A DNA stretch of 64,000 nucleotides from an uncultured Bryobacteraceae bacterium (GCA_937924525.1 CALDSU010000004.1:62001-126000), one strand, 5' to 3'; shown: positions 26,497 to 36,072, counted from the stretch's first letter. Notes: a model not told the origin generated them from the letters alone. Numbers and translations: made by a program.

Positions 26497-27675
26497 GTGG
26501 AGATACCGCTCGGATACCGGTTCGCGGCCGCCTACGCCGGCATTCGCAAAGTAGCGAAAGACGATCTGGCTCTCATGGTTTCGGAGCGACCCGCCGCGGC
26601 GGCGGCGGCATTCACGCAGAACCGGGTGCAGGCGGCCCCGGTGCGCCTGTCCCGCAAGCATTTGGCGTTATCGGGCGGGCAGGTGGCGGCGGTGCTGGTC
26701 AACGCGGGCAACGCCAACTGCGCCACGCGAACCGGAGACCGGGTGGCGCGGGAAACCTGCCGCGCCGCGGCGCGGGCGCTGGGCGTCGCGCCGAGCCACG
26801 TCTTGCCCGCATCGACCGGGGTGATCGGCGTGGAACTGGATCCCGGGTTGATCACCCGCGCGCTGCCCGCTTGCGTGGCGGCTCTCTCTCCCGCCCACTT
26901 CGCGCGGGTGGCCGAGGCCATCATGACTACGGACACGCGGCCAAAGACCGCTTTCGCGCAACTGAAGACGCCCGGCGGCGTCATCCGGATCGCGGGCATG
27001 ACCAAGGGCGCGGGCATGATTCAACCGCTGATGGCGACCACGCTGGCGTTTGTGCTGACCGACGCGGCGCTGCGCCCGCGCGCGCTGCGCGCGATGCTCC
27101 GGCGCACGGTCGAGACCAGCTACAACCGCCTGTCGGTGGACGGCGACACCTCGACCAACGACACGATGCTGCTGCTCGCCAACGGCGCTGCGGGCGTGGC
27201 GCCTGCCGGCAAAACGCTGGCGCGCTATGAAGGCGCGGTCAGCGAGGTGATGCAGGACCTGGCCCGCCAGATCGCGCGCGACGGCGAAGGCGCCACCAAG
27301 CTGGTGACCGTAGAGGTGAAGGGCGCGGCGACGGAACGCGACGCCGTGCGGATCGCGCGCGCGATTGCCAATTCGCCGCTGGTGAAGACCGCCATCGCCG
27401 GCTCCGATCCGAACTGGGGCCGCATCCTCTGCGCGGCGGGCAACGCGGGCGTGCCGTTCGATCCGGCGCAGGTGGATATCGCGATGCAGGGGGTCAAAGT
27501 GTGTTCCGCGGGGCTGGGCGCCGCTTTCTCCGAAGACGAGCTCAAACGGAAGCTGGACGGCCCCGACTGTCTGATTGAATTCCGCATCCGCGGCAAAGGC
27601 AAAGGCGCGACCCGCTTCTGGACGTGCGACTTCACCGCGGAGTACGTGCAGATCAACGCCAGCTACCGGACGTAG
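26497..27675 (+). CDS. argJ: Bifunctional ornithine acetyltransferase / N-acetylglutamate synthase
   Basis: ArgJ transfers acetyl from N-acetylornithine to glutamate (and in bifunctional forms also makes N-acetylglutamate from acetyl-CoA), closing the cyclic arginine pathway. 392 residues from the GTG at 26497, chosen because TAGGAGC lies about 7 nt upstream and the N-terminus then matches the family (IPLGYRFAAAYAGIR). The autocatalytic cleavage region is present: TKGAGMIQPLMATT, with the Ala-Thr site whose Thr becomes the nucleophile. SVDGDTSTNDTM and SDPNWGRI are further conserved segments. Whether it is mono- or bifunctional cannot be told from sequence. Confidence 0.95.
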   Translation: MEIPLGYRFAAAYAGIRKVAKDDLALMVSERPAAAAAAFTQNRVQAAPVRLSRKHLALSGGQVAAVLVNAGNANCATRTGDRVARETCRAAARALGVAPSHVLPASTGVIGVELDPGLITRALPACVAALSPAHFARVAEAIMTTDTRPKTAFAQLKTPGGVIRIAGMTKGAGMIQPLMATTLAFVLTDAALRPRALRAMLRRTVETSYNRLSVDGDTSTNDTMLLLANGAAGVAPAGKTLARYEGAVSEVMQDLARQIARDGEGATKLVTVEVKGAATERDAVRIARAIANSPLVKTAIAGSDPNWGRILCAAGNAGVPFDPAQVDIAMQGVKVCSAGLGAAFSEDELKRKLDGPDCLIEFRIRGKGKGATRFWTCDFTAEYVQINASYRT

Positions 27676-28110
27676 ATGGCTTCGCGGCGCACGTTCGTGC
27701 TGGGTTCGTTGGGCCTCCGGGCGCTGGCAGGTGTGGACCGCGGCATTCTGGACCTGCTCGAGACGGTCGCGGCCGCCCTGACCGAAGGCGAACTGCGGAT
27801 TTTCCTGGGCTGTTTTGAAAAGGAGCTGGCGGAACGCCCCGCACTCGAGCGCGACGCCGCCGCCTTGATGGAACAGCACCTGATCAGTTGCTCGATCGAG
27901 GTGCTGGCCGAAGTAGGCGAAGGCGACCGCCGGCGGCTGGAGTTGGACTGGATGATGGACCTGAAAGCGCGGATACCCGGGGCGCCGCCCACGTCGGCCG
28001 CGCCCGGCCGTTCGGTCCGTCGGCGGGAGCAGGTGCGCGTTGAGGTTCGCCGCCACGGCCGCCGGTGGCGGTTTGCGGCGTTCGAGCCGCTGCGTTTGTT
28101 TGCGCCGTAG
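27676..28110 (+). CDS. Small protein of unknown function downstream of argJ
   Basis: 144 residues, starting on the base after the argJ stop. The first 18 residues (SRRTFVLGSLGLRALAG) have an Arg pair and a weak hydrophobic stretch, but this is probably not a true export signal, since the rest looks cytoplasmic: an acidic helical middle (GELRIFLGCFEKELAERP) and a basic C-terminal part (VRRREQVRVEVRRHGRRW) with beta-strand character. I do not recognise a family. The tight spacing suggests co-transcription with argJ and the amidohydrolase that begins 9 nt later. Confidence 0.6.
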   Translation: MASRRTFVLGSLGLRALAGVDRGILDLLETVAAALTEGELRIFLGCFEKELAERPALERDAAALMEQHLISCSIEVLAEVGEGDRRRLELDWMMDLKARIPGAPPTSAAPGRSVRRREQVRVEVRRHGRRWRFAAFEPLRLFAP

Positions 28111-28119
28111 GGGATACCG

Positions 28120-29772
28120 ATGCGAGTTTGTATGTTCGCGATGCTGACCTTGCCGCTGGGGGCGTGGGAAGCGGACCTAGCGATCGTGAACGCGCGGATC
28201 CGGACGATGGATCCGGCGCGGCCGCTGGCGGAAGCGGCGGCGGTCGTCCACGGACGGATCACCGCGCTGGGAACCAGTTCGGAAGTACGGAAATTCGTGG
28301 GTTCGCGTACCCGCCTGATCGACGCGCGCGGGCGCCTGGTGCTGCCTGGCTTCAACGACGCCCACGTGCACTTCCTGAACGGCGGTTTTCAACTGGCCAG
28401 CGTCGACCTGCGCGACGCGGATTCCCCGGAGGAAATGGCGCGGCGGATTCGCGCCTTCGCCGCCGGACGGCCGAAGGGCGAGTGGATTGTGGGCGGCAGT
28501 TGGGATCACGAACGCTGGCCGGGCGCGCCCCTGCCCACGCGCGAATTGCTGGACCGCGCGGCGCCGGATCATCCCGTGTGGGTCCGGCGGCTGGATGGGC
28601 ACATGGGAGTCGCCAGCAGCGCCGTGCTGCGGATGGCCGGCATCACGCGGGACACGCCGGATCCCCCGGGCGGTCTGATCGTGCGCGACCCGCGGACGGG
28701 TGAGCCTGCCGGCGTGCTGAAAGACGCCGCGATGGATCTGCTCAGCAAGGTGCTGCCGGCTCCTTCTCCTGCGCAGAAGCGGGAGGCGGCGCTGGCCGCC
28801 ACGCGACATGCCGCTTCGCTGGGCGTGACCAGCGTCCAGGACATGTCCGCCGGGGCCGATGTGGGCGTGTATCAGACTTTGCTCGGGCAGAGGGAACTGC
28901 GCACCAGGGTGTATGCGGTCTCGGCGCTGCCCGAGTGGGAGCGCCTGGCGCGCACGGGAGTCCGGGCGGCTTTCGGCAGCCCGTTCCTGCGAATCGGCGG
29001 GCTGAAAGGCTTCTCGGATGGCAGCCTGGGATCGACCACCGCCTGGTTTTTCGACGCCTACCTGGACGCTCCGGATACGAGCGGGCTTCCGGCCGGAGAA
29101 ATGTTTCCGGAAGGGACGATGCTGGCCCGCGTGCGTGGCGCGGACGCGGCCGGGTTGCAGGTGATGATTCACGCTATCGGCGACCGCGCCAACGACGCCG
29201 TGCTGACGCTCTATGAACAGGTGACCGCGGAGCGCGGCCCGCGTGACCGGCGGTTTCGGATCGAGCATGCGCAGCATTTGCGCCCCCGCGACATTCCGCG
29301 CTTTCGAACGGGCGAAGTGATCGCTTCCATGCAGCCCTATCACGTGATCGATGATGGCCGCTGGGCGGAGAAGCGTATCGGCGCCGAACGGGCGGCGGGA
29401 ACCTACGCCTTCCGGTCGCTGCTGGATTCCGGCGCCCGGCTGGCGTTCGGCTCCGACTGGCCGGTGGCGCCGCTGAACCCGCTGGAAGGCATCTACGCCG
29501 CCGTCACACGGCGCACGTTAGACGGCAAGCGCCCGCACGGGTGGGTGCCGGAGCAGAAGATTTCCGTCGAGGAGGCGGTGCGGGCTTACACCTCGGGCTC
29601 GGCGTATGCCGAGTTCGCCGAAGACGACAAGGGCGTCCTCCGTCCAGGGCTTGTTGCCGATCTGGTGGTGCTTTCCGAGGACATCTTCACCCTCGATCCG
29701 GTGCGCATACCCGAAGTAAAGGTGGACCTGACGATTGTCGACGGGCGCGTGGTCTACGAACGGGGACGCTAA
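28120..29772 (+). CDS. YtcJ-type amidohydrolase (Amidohydro_3 family)
   Basis: 550 residues. A short hydrophobic N-terminus, then [17 protein letters not shown] and [17 protein letters not shown] with the HxH metal pair; [25 protein letters not shown] and [13 protein letters not shown] supply further metal ligands; and [16 protein letters not shown] supplies the late Asp. This is the standard order for YtcJ-like deacetylase/N-substituted-formamide-hydrolase relatives. Substrate unknown. The N-terminal [18 protein letters not shown] could be a signal peptide. It ends the aroC-argJ transcription run. Confidence 0.88.
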   Translation: MRVCMFAMLTLPLGAWEADLAIVNARIRTMDPARPLAEAAAVVHGRITALGTSSEVRKFVGSRTRLIDARGRLVLPGFNDAHVHFLNGGFQLASVDLRDADSPEEMARRIRAFAAGRPKGEWIVGGSWDHERWPGAPLPTRELLDRAAPDHPVWVRRLDGHMGVASSAVLRMAGITRDTPDPPGGLIVRDPRTGEPAGVLKDAAMDLLSKVLPAPSPAQKREAALAATRHAASLGVTSVQDMSAGADVGVYQTLLGQRELRTRVYAVSALPEWERLARTGVRAAFGSPFLRIGGLKGFSDGSLGSTTAWFFDAYLDAPDTSGLPAGEMFPEGTMLARVRGADAAGLQVMIHAIGDRANDAVLTLYEQVTAERGPRDRRFRIEHAQHLRPRDIPRFRTGEVIASMQPYHVIDDGRWAEKRIGAERAAGTYAFRSLLDSGARLAFGSDWPVAPLNPLEGIYAAVTRRTLDGKRPHGWVPEQKISVEEAVRAYTSGSAYAEFAEDDKGVLRPGLVADLVVLSEDIFTLDPVRIPEVKVDLTIVDGRVVYERGR

Positions 29773-29973
29773 CCGCCCGTGTCTGCCATCGCGGATGCCG
29801 CCGGAGGCTCGCCCGGAAGCCGCTGAAACGATGAGCCGCGAACGGCAGCGCTGGAGCATGGTCGCGCTTTGGACACGGGCTGATCGGCGCGGCGGATGGC
29901 CCTTGGCGTGCGGATTCGAAGGTGGCGAATGCGCCGCCGATGGAGTTTGGGGCGGCCGGCCAAGCACTTACCT

Positions 29974-30774
29974 ATGGGAATCCGTCGGGGCTGGGCGCCC
30001 CTGCCCAGGTTGGCCGCGCTCTCGGTGGGCGTTTCCGCGCTATGCGGAGCCGCCGAACCCGTTTCCGGCGAGCCCGGGCAAGCTGCCCGGCCTGCGGGGC
30101 GCTGGACCGCCACCTGGCAGAGCGGACTGGCGCAGCGCATGCAACTTTCGTTAGGTGGCGCCTTCGGGCAAGGCCCTGCTCAGCAGAACCGTCTTACAGC
30201 CACCCGGTCAGGTGTATTGCGCGCGAACGACTCGTTGCAGTTCTACGGCTGGACGACCACCGACCTGCGAGAAGGCGCCACGGATTTCGAGACCGGAGTC
30301 CGCTACCGTGCGCCGCTGCGAAAGATGGCCGGCGGCGTCTGGATGGCAGGGGGCGGGCTGGAGCACTGGAACTTCCCCTCGGTGTTGGGCGGCACGCGCG
30401 ACCTGACGCTGGACACGTACCTGGGCTGGCACGGCGGCGAATCGTTTCCCGTCACGTTCTCGGCCAACGGGAAGACCTTGCTGGTGTCCGACCTCCCGCT
30501 GGGCACGTTCGTTTGTTTCCAGGCCCAGCATCTGGTGAAGCTGTTCCGTGCGGGCGGCGTAGATTTCCGCCTCAGCCATGGCCCGGCGTACGTCTACAGT
30601 TGGGACCTGTACGCGGCTGGAGGACATCGGGTGCTGCGCTATTACGGTACGGTGACCGCCGCGCGGGGGCGTTGGGCTGTGGAGTTGATGTTCCGCCCGC
30701 AGGCGGGCCTGCAACCCGCGATTCCGGACAACCGGTTCTGGGGAATCTCCTTGCAGCGGCGATTCGGGCGTTAG
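29974..30774 (+). CDS. Possible outer-membrane or secreted beta-rich protein, unknown family
   Basis: From the ATG at 29974 the 266-residue product starts with a signal-like segment (RRGWAPLPRLAALSVGVSALCGAAE). It continues with alternating strand-like stretches ending in aromatic residues (LQFYGWTTTDLREGATDFETGVRYR, VLRYYGTVTAARGRWAVELMFRP) and a final FWGISLQRRFGR, which resembles a beta-barrel C-terminal strand. I recognise no family. The frame is open from 29896, but that region adds only a basic non-signal extension. Expression signals are weak. Confidence 0.5.
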   Translation: MGIRRGWAPLPRLAALSVGVSALCGAAEPVSGEPGQAARPAGRWTATWQSGLAQRMQLSLGGAFGQGPAQQNRLTATRSGVLRANDSLQFYGWTTTDLREGATDFETGVRYRAPLRKMAGGVWMAGGGLEHWNFPSVLGGTRDLTLDTYLGWHGGESFPVTFSANGKTLLVSDLPLGTFVCFQAQHLVKLFRAGGVDFRLSHGPAYVYSWDLYAAGGHRVLRYYGTVTAARGRWAVELMFRPQAGLQPAIPDNRFWGISLQRRFGR

Positions 30775-30779
30775 GTACG

Positions 30780-30800
30780 GTCGCGCATGGAAGGCGCGAC
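30780..30800 (+). terminator. 7-bp hairpin after the beta-rich protein gene
   Basis: GTCGCGC (30780-30786) pairs with GCGCGAC (30794-30800) around a 7-nt loop, 5 nt after the stop codon, followed by the AT-rich TAATCTAAAC. Plausible terminator between convergent genes. Confidence 0.35.
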
Positions 30801-30866
30801 TAATCTAAACAAAGACCTAGCCCGGCGTTTCGCTGGCAAAGCCACGACGCGCCGGCGGCGGTCCGG

Positions 30867-32096
30867 TTAGGGCGCGGAGGCGGGACACGGGCGGGCGGCG
30901 ACCTCTCCCTCTTTTTCCGTCAGCAGCCAGCAGCCGTCTTTTTCCAGGCTCAGTTCGTTACCGTTCCAGAGCGCCTTGGCGGGAGCCCAGTCGCGCGGCA
31001 ACTGGAGCCGGAGTTGGCTCACCGCCCGGGTGATGAGGAGCAGTTCGCGCGACTCCGGGAGCCAGGCGCCTTGCACCCGGGCCGTGACGGTGGTTTCCAA
31101 AGCCGGCAGTTTGATGGCGGTCTCAAGGCGCAGGCGCTCGTCGCCGCGCAAGACGGTGACGGCGGTCAGCTTTGGTTCGATTAGTTCGTCCATGAAATCG
31201 GCGTACGCCTGGCCGTCTTTGATGTCGGCGCCTCCCACGGCGACGATCCGGTCCTTCAGCCGGAGCGGTCCGGAGTACCTGTCCGGCAGCCAGACCACTT
31301 CCACGCCGGGGCCGGGGTCTTCGGGCCGGTAGCCGAAAGGTCCGATCTCAAGGGCCGCGCCCGAACCGGGCTTGACCCGCGTTGGGGGGACGGCATCATT
31401 TCTCCGCCGCGGGTTGACGTTGACGATCTCCAGCCAGTAGCAGCGGGCGAACGCCAGGCTGTGGGTCTCGCAGTCGATCTGGAAAGGCGCCGCAGGGCGG
31501 CGGCGCTGGCTCAGCCACTCGAGCACCTGGTCGCGGGTCCAGCGGTGGGCCGCCGCAAATTGAAATCCCGCTGCTTTCAGTTTGGCCTGCACCTTGGCGG
31601 TGTAGGCGGGCGGGTCCAGCCAGAGCAGGGGAGTGGTGGACGTACCGGCGGCGTACAGCTTGTTGGTGTTGATGGCGGGGGCGGGCGTGCCCTCGATGGC
31701 CAGGCCGGCGGCGAACTCATCGGGAATGCGGGCCAGCGTATAGAAGATCCCCGGCGTCGAGGCGCCTGCCAGGTAGACGCGGCTGCGATCCACGGGCAGC
31801 CGCCCGGCAGCGTCGTGCATGGCCATCTGCACGGCCTTCACCTCGCCATCATGCAAACCGGAGACGGGCAGCGTCATCACCAGCCAGTCCGCGGGAAACG
31901 TGGCGGTCCAATGCCGCCAGGCTGGTTGCGGATCGCCCTCGGCCAGGATCACGGCCAAGGGCCGCGGAGCCGCGCCTTCCGGAGCGGCCGAGTAGACATA
32001 GCGCAGCGCGGCATTGCCGACGCGCACCTCCGCTTCCCGCGCTTCCTGCGCGGCCAGCAGCGTCGCCCATGCCCACAGCAAACCCGCGCTCCGCAC
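30867..32096 (-). CDS. Secreted protein with alpha/beta-hydrolase-like and PDZ-like domains
   Basis: 409 residues from a GTG, with a signal peptide (about 1-17, ending LLAAQE). The first half looks like a degenerate alpha/beta hydrolase: PLAVILAEGDPQPAW, then YLAGASTPGIFYTLARIPDEFA in the region of a nucleophile elbow, which reads Gly-Ala-Ser-Thr-Pro rather than a clear GxSxG. The second half contains PDZ-like segments (PLRLKDRIVAVGGADIKDGQAYADFM). Probably a periplasmic or envelope protein; no reaction can be assigned. It is the last gene of a minus-strand run, 5 nt after the small coiled-coil gene. Confidence 0.6.
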   Translation of the reverse strand: MRSAGLLWAWATLLAAQEAREAEVRVGNAALRYVYSAAPEGAAPRPLAVILAEGDPQPAWRHWTATFPADWLVMTLPVSGLHDGEVKAVQMAMHDAAGRLPVDRSRVYLAGASTPGIFYTLARIPDEFAAGLAIEGTPAPAINTNKLYAAGTSTTPLLWLDPPAYTAKVQAKLKAAGFQFAAAHRWTRDQVLEWLSQRRRPAAPFQIDCETHSLAFARCYWLEIVNVNPRRRNDAVPPTRVKPGSGAALEIGPFGYRPEDPGPGVEVVWLPDRYSGPLRLKDRIVAVGGADIKDGQAYADFMDELIEPKLTAVTVLRGDERLRLETAIKLPALETTVTARVQGAWLPESRELLLITRAVSQLRLQLPRDWAPAKALWNGNELSLEKDGCWLLTEKEGEVAARPCPASAP

Positions 32097-32101
32097 GCGA
32101 C

Positions 32102-32428
32102 CTACTTTCGGATCCGGTTCCGGATGCGCTTGGCCAGCTTCTCGATCTCCTCGGTTTTCTTCAGAGCCGACAGGGAGAGCACGTGCCGGTCGTTCTTCAC
32201 CAGTTCGTCTTCCAGGTCCTCGGCCAGTTGGCGCAGCTTCTTAACCTCTGCGAGGGACTTCTCGTGCTCGGCCTTCAGGATCTCCTCACTCTGCTTCTTG
32301 CCGCCGGGCAGGCGAACGGTGGTTTCCTTGGTGGGGTCGGAGTCGGGCAGGCGAGGCCAACGGTCCTGCCAGGACTGCGCCTGGAGCGCACACGCCAAAG
32401 CGATGGCCATTGCGGCGAGACGGAACAT
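32102..32428 (-). CDS. Small secreted coiled-coil protein
   Basis: 108 residues: signal peptide (about 1-18, ending CALQAQ), then a highly charged helical body with heptad-like spacing (AEVKKLRQLAEDLEDELVKN and EEIEKLAKRIRNRIRK). Length and composition are typical of small exported coiled-coil proteins found next to larger partners in acidobacteria. It is encoded immediately upstream of the PDZ/hydrolase-like protein and probably works with it. Function unknown. Confidence 0.65.
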   Translation of the reverse strand: MFRLAAMAIALACALQAQSWQDRWPRLPDSDPTKETTVRLPGGKKQSEEILKAEHEKSLAEVKKLRQLAEDLEDELVKNDRHVLSLSALKKTEEIEKLAKRIRNRIRK

Positions 32429-32451
32429 TCGCGATACCAGCTTTCTCTATC

Positions 32452-33660
32452 TTACTGACGGCTGCCGGCGGCGCCCGGTGACGGAAACATGTGCCGGCGG
32501 TGGTAGTGGCGCGGCCATGGACAGCGGCGCTTAGCCATCAGGATCTGATAGACGTCGGTGAAGCCGTCCTCGAAGTTCGCCGCGGAGGCCGCCAGGTAAA
32601 GCAGCCAGGTGCGGTAGACGCGCGCCGGGACCAGGCGGAGACAGACGTCCTGGCGGGCCTGAAGGCGCTCGACCCAGGCCCGGCACGTGAGGGCGTAGTG
32701 GGGACGGAGGTTTTCCACATCGAGAACCTCGAAGCCCGCCTGCTCCGCCTGGTGGATGACGCCGGAGAGCGGCGGCAGGTCGCCGCCGGGAAATACCTCG
32801 CGCTGGACAAACCGCCACGCGACGCCCGGCCGGACCGACTCCGGCCGCGCCAGTCCGTGGTTGAGAAAACGGCCGTCGTGGCGGAGCAGCGCCTCCATCT
32901 GGCGGAAGTACTCTCCCAGCCGTCTTACGCCGACGTGCTCGAACATGCCGACGGAGGCAATCTTATCGAACGAGGCCTGCAGATCGCGGTAGTCCAGATA
33001 GAGAATCGACGCCTGGACGCCGGCGCCCAGGCCGGCAATCATGCTGGAGGCCGCGTCGAATTGCCGGCGGCTCAGCGTGCAACCGGTCGCGTGCGCGCCG
33101 TAGGCCTCCGCCGCCCGGGCCACCAGGGCGCCCCAGCCGCAGCCGACGTCGAGAAACCGGTCGCCGGGACGCAGTTCCAGCTTGCGGCAGATCAGGTCGA
33201 GTTTAGCCAACTGTGCGGTGTCGAGCGGCCACTGGGGATCCTCAAAGTACGCGCAGGAGTACACCATGCGTGCATCGAGGAATTGGCGGTAGAACTCGGT
33301 GGGATGGTCGTAGTGGTGTTCGATATTGGCGCGCGCGCGGGCGCGGCTCTGCCACCAGCGCTCGGGCCGCAGGGGTTCGGCCCAGGCGGCCAGCCGCGCC
33401 AGCAGACGGAACCAGCCGCGCGGCTGCCGCGCCTGGGCGGCGCGCAGGGCGGCGACCAAGTCACCGCGCACTTGGATGCGCCCGTCAAGGAAGGCAAGCG
33501 CCGCCCGGTACAGATCGCCGCGTTCGAGCAAGGCGGCTTCCTTCGGGCCCTGGGCGCAAATCGTGAACGAAGGCTGTTCCCGGCCTGACGGCGCACCCGC
33601 TCGCGGGGGCGAATCCACGGGTTGCGCCGGAGAAGGGGAGGCCAGGGTGACGCTTTCCAT
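32452..33660 (-). CDS. Cyclopropane-fatty-acyl-phospholipid synthase family methyltransferase
   Basis: 402 residues from the ATG at 33660, fixed by GGGAGGTG about 6 nt upstream. The core is a SAM-dependent CFA-synthase methyltransferase: HYDHPTEFYRQFLD, MVYSCAYFEDP, SAM-binding motif LDVGCGWGALVARAAE, TGCTLSRRQ, IASVGMFEHVG and FLNHGLA. The enzyme adds a methylene from SAM to double bonds of membrane phospholipid acyl chains. Relatives can instead methylate, so the exact product is uncertain. The N-terminal 90 residues are less conserved. No obvious -10 box was found in the 200-bp upstream region. Confidence 0.85.
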   Translation of the reverse strand: MESVTLASPSPAQPVDSPPRAGAPSGREQPSFTICAQGPKEAALLERGDLYRAALAFLDGRIQVRGDLVAALRAAQARQPRGWFRLLARLAAWAEPLRPERWWQSRARARANIEHHYDHPTEFYRQFLDARMVYSCAYFEDPQWPLDTAQLAKLDLICRKLELRPGDRFLDVGCGWGALVARAAEAYGAHATGCTLSRRQFDAASSMIAGLGAGVQASILYLDYRDLQASFDKIASVGMFEHVGVRRLGEYFRQMEALLRHDGRFLNHGLARPESVRPGVAWRFVQREVFPGGDLPPLSGVIHQAEQAGFEVLDVENLRPHYALTCRAWVERLQARQDVCLRLVPARVYRTWLLYLAASAANFEDGFTDVYQILMAKRRCPWPRHYHRRHMFPSPGAAGSRQ

Positions 33661-33861
33661 GGCTGCACCTCCCGCCGCGGACGGCACGCCCGCCGCTGCC
33701 CGGCGTGCCCTGGCCGCACCGGCCTCAGCTCCGCCAGGGAACGCCGGCGTCGGCAAGCGTCCGTGCCGCGGCCTATTCCCTAGCTGTAGGCTAATCCCGC
33801 CTCGCCGCCTTGGCAAGCCCCCGCGCGCCCGCGGAACCACGCCTGGCACGGGAGGCAGGTC

Positions 33862-34749
33862 TCAGGCTCGGCGCAGGTCGAGATCTCGCAGGATCGGCGC
33901 CAGATGGGCGTACGCTAAAGCGGCTGCGCGAGCACCGTTGTAGCCGGGTTGAGTTTGCACTTGCCGGGACACTTCCACCAGCACCCACCCGCGCCAGCCT
34001 CTCCGTTTGACCAGGCTGAAGTATTCCACGTAATCGATGCTGCCTTGACCGGGCAAGAGAAACTCGACCTTCCCATCCGAGACGCGCGAGTCCTTGACGG
34101 TGAGGAACGAGGCGCGGGGCAGGAGCGCGTCCATGGTGGCGGCCAGCGTCAGGCCGCGCAACTGAAAATGACCGTAGTCATAGATGGCCGTGAGCGCGGG
34201 ATGTCCGACGTCGTCCAGCAGGGCGAGCAGTCGTTCCGGAGTGTCGACGGCCTGGCTGACGTGGGCTTTCACCGCCAGCGTGATCCGCGCCTCGTGCGCC
34301 GCGCGCGCCCAGTCCACCAGGCGGGCGGCCATGCGGGCGCGCACTTCCGGCCACTGGCCCGGACGCCCACCCAGCACCGTTTGCAGCAGCGGCGGCCTTG
34401 CGGGCGCAACGTCATGCGCCAGTTGGGCGTCGGCGCGAATCCGGCCGAGGGTAGCATCATGTTCGGCCTCCGCGGCCAGCAGGTTGAACGAGTCGATGAT
34501 CGTGGGGATGGGGAAACCGGTGGCGCGCAGAGCGCGGCGGGCGCTATCGGAGAGACGCGCCGGCGCGCTTGGCCAGTCCGGCATGGCGCACAGTTCCATG
34601 CCGTCGTAGCCGAGCCGGCGAATGACCGCCAGGGCGTCTTCGACCGGCAGGGTTTGCAGGCCGTAGTTGCTGGCGTGGAGGCGAATCGCCGGCGCCGGCG
34701 TCGCCGTGGCCGCGCCCGCCAGCCAGGCGGCAAAGCTTCGCCGGGTCAT
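33862..34749 (-). CDS. Tat-exported xylose-isomerase-like TIM barrel (sugar isomerase/epimerase)
   Basis: 295 residues. N-terminus TRRSFAAWLAG is a Tat-type signal (twin Arg then hydrophobic), followed by a TIM barrel with LHASNYGLQTLPVEDALAVIRRLGYDGMELC and later ligands in AVKAHVSQ, AIYDYGHFQL and LVEVSRQ. Such proteins isomerise, epimerise or cleave (3-keto) sugars. It overlaps the Gfo/Idh/MocA gene by 4 nt, so the two enzymes are probably made together in the periplasm and act on the same sugar. Confidence 0.82.
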   Translation of the reverse strand: MTRRSFAAWLAGAATATPAPAIRLHASNYGLQTLPVEDALAVIRRLGYDGMELCAMPDWPSAPARLSDSARRALRATGFPIPTIIDSFNLLAAEAEHDATLGRIRADAQLAHDVAPARPPLLQTVLGGRPGQWPEVRARMAARLVDWARAAHEARITLAVKAHVSQAVDTPERLLALLDDVGHPALTAIYDYGHFQLRGLTLAATMDALLPRASFLTVKDSRVSDGKVEFLLPGQGSIDYVEYFSLVKRRGWRGWVLVEVSRQVQTQPGYNGARAAALAYAHLAPILRDLDLRRA

Positions 34750-36038
34750 GCCGGCTCCGGATAGTTTTCCCCGGTCCCCTCGTAACCGGGCCGCGGCGGG
34801 GCCTCCGGCAGGACCTGTTGCGTTTGCGGATCAAAGGCGAACATGCGCCGCAGCCGGTAAGAGTCGGCCGCCAGCTTGATGGCCACCATGGTCTGGTAGC
34901 CCAACGCCGCCGGCAGCACGGGCGGCTTGCGGGTGCGCATGCAATCGAAAAAGTTGCGCGCGTGATTGACGCGGATTTCAGTGAGATCTTTCGGCGAGGC
35001 TTCCAGGTGGAGTTCCGCCTTGCCGGTCCGGGATTGGAACTTCGCGCGAAACTGCCGGTCCGGCGTGACTTGAATCGCTCCGGGATGGAAACTGATGGTC
35101 GCCTCGTGGCCGTAGATCGCCGGGGCATGAAAGCGCTCGGGTCCCGCCGACGCGGCCGAGGAGGCGATGTTGATGTGGAAGTCGCCGTATTCGGCCGTCA
35201 TGGAGAAGGTTTCGGGCGCTTCACGGTCCTTCCACTGGTAGATGCCGCCGTGCCCGCTGACCAGACGTGGAAAGCGCCCTCCCAGCGTCAACAGCAGCGG
35301 CGCCAGCCGGTGATAAAAGAAATCGGAGACGACGCCGTTGGAATAGTCCCAATATTTCCGCCAGCGGAAGAAGCGCTCGCCGCTGAAGGGACGTTTGGGC
35401 GCGGGGCCCAGGAACGCGGGCCAGTCCACCGTTGCGGGCGTCGCTTCCTTCTCGATCTCGTACTGCCATAAGCCGTACACGGAATTCATTGAGTAGGTCG
35501 ACTGGGCGAAGAGCACGTTGCCGATCCAACCCTGTTCGATCACCTCGCGCGCCAGGGTGTAGCGCGGGTCCGAGCACCACTGCGCGCCCACCTGCAAGAC
35601 GCGGCCGGTCCGGGCCACCGCGTCGGCGATCTCCCGGGCTTCGGCCAGGTGGTAGGTCATTGGCTTTTCCAGGTAAACGTCCTTGCCGGCGCGGAGCGCA
35701 TCCATGGTCATGCGATAGTGCCAGTGCTCGGGCGTGACGACCAAGATGGCGTCGATGTCCGGGCGGGCGAGCAGCTCGCGGTAGTCGTGATGGACCTGGC
35801 GTTCTTCCAGCCCCGCCTGCTGCCGGGCGCGTTCCCGGGCGAGGGTGTAGATGTCGCTCACGCCCGCGACGCGCACCTGGCCGGCGTCCACCATCGGCTT
35901 GAGGTACAGGCGGAGGTGGCGCATGCCCAGGTTGCCGCAGCCGATCAGTCCCGCCTGAATGCGGTCGTTGGCGCCCAGCACGCGGGCGTAACTGGCGGCG
36001 GTCGAGATCAGCATGGCGCGGCGGCTGACGGCGGTCAT
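34746..36038 (-). CDS. Exported Gfo/Idh/MocA-family oxidoreductase
   Basis: 430 residues from the ATG at 36038, chosen because GAGGAGGAAAAAGGG precedes it closely, whereas the open frame upstream has no family similarity. The N-terminus SRRAMLISTAASYARVLGAND is a Tat-type signal, then the Rossmann motif AGLIGCGNLGMRHL and the conserved VTPEHWHYRM, AGKDVYLEKPM and WDYSNGVVSDFFYH segments. The family oxidises or reduces sugars, often at C3, with NAD(P). A TAAAAT box 35 nt upstream gives a conventional leader with a ribosome-binding site. Divergent from cydA. Confidence 0.88.
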   Translation of the reverse strand: MTAVSRRAMLISTAASYARVLGANDRIQAGLIGCGNLGMRHLRLYLKPMVDAGQVRVAGVSDIYTLARERARQQAGLEERQVHHDYRELLARPDIDAILVVTPEHWHYRMTMDALRAGKDVYLEKPMTYHLAEAREIADAVARTGRVLQVGAQWCSDPRYTLAREVIEQGWIGNVLFAQSTYSMNSVYGLWQYEIEKEATPATVDWPAFLGPAPKRPFSGERFFRWRKYWDYSNGVVSDFFYHRLAPLLLTLGGRFPRLVSGHGGIYQWKDREAPETFSMTAEYGDFHINIASSAASAGPERFHAPAIYGHEATISFHPGAIQVTPDRQFRAKFQSRTGKAELHLEASPKDLTEIRVNHARNFFDCMRTRKPPVLPAALGYQTMVAIKLAADSYRLRRMFAFDPQTQQVLPEAPPRPGYEGTGENYPEPA

Positions 36039-36072
36039 CCCTTTTTCCTCCTCTCCGAGCGGAACCGCGTCT

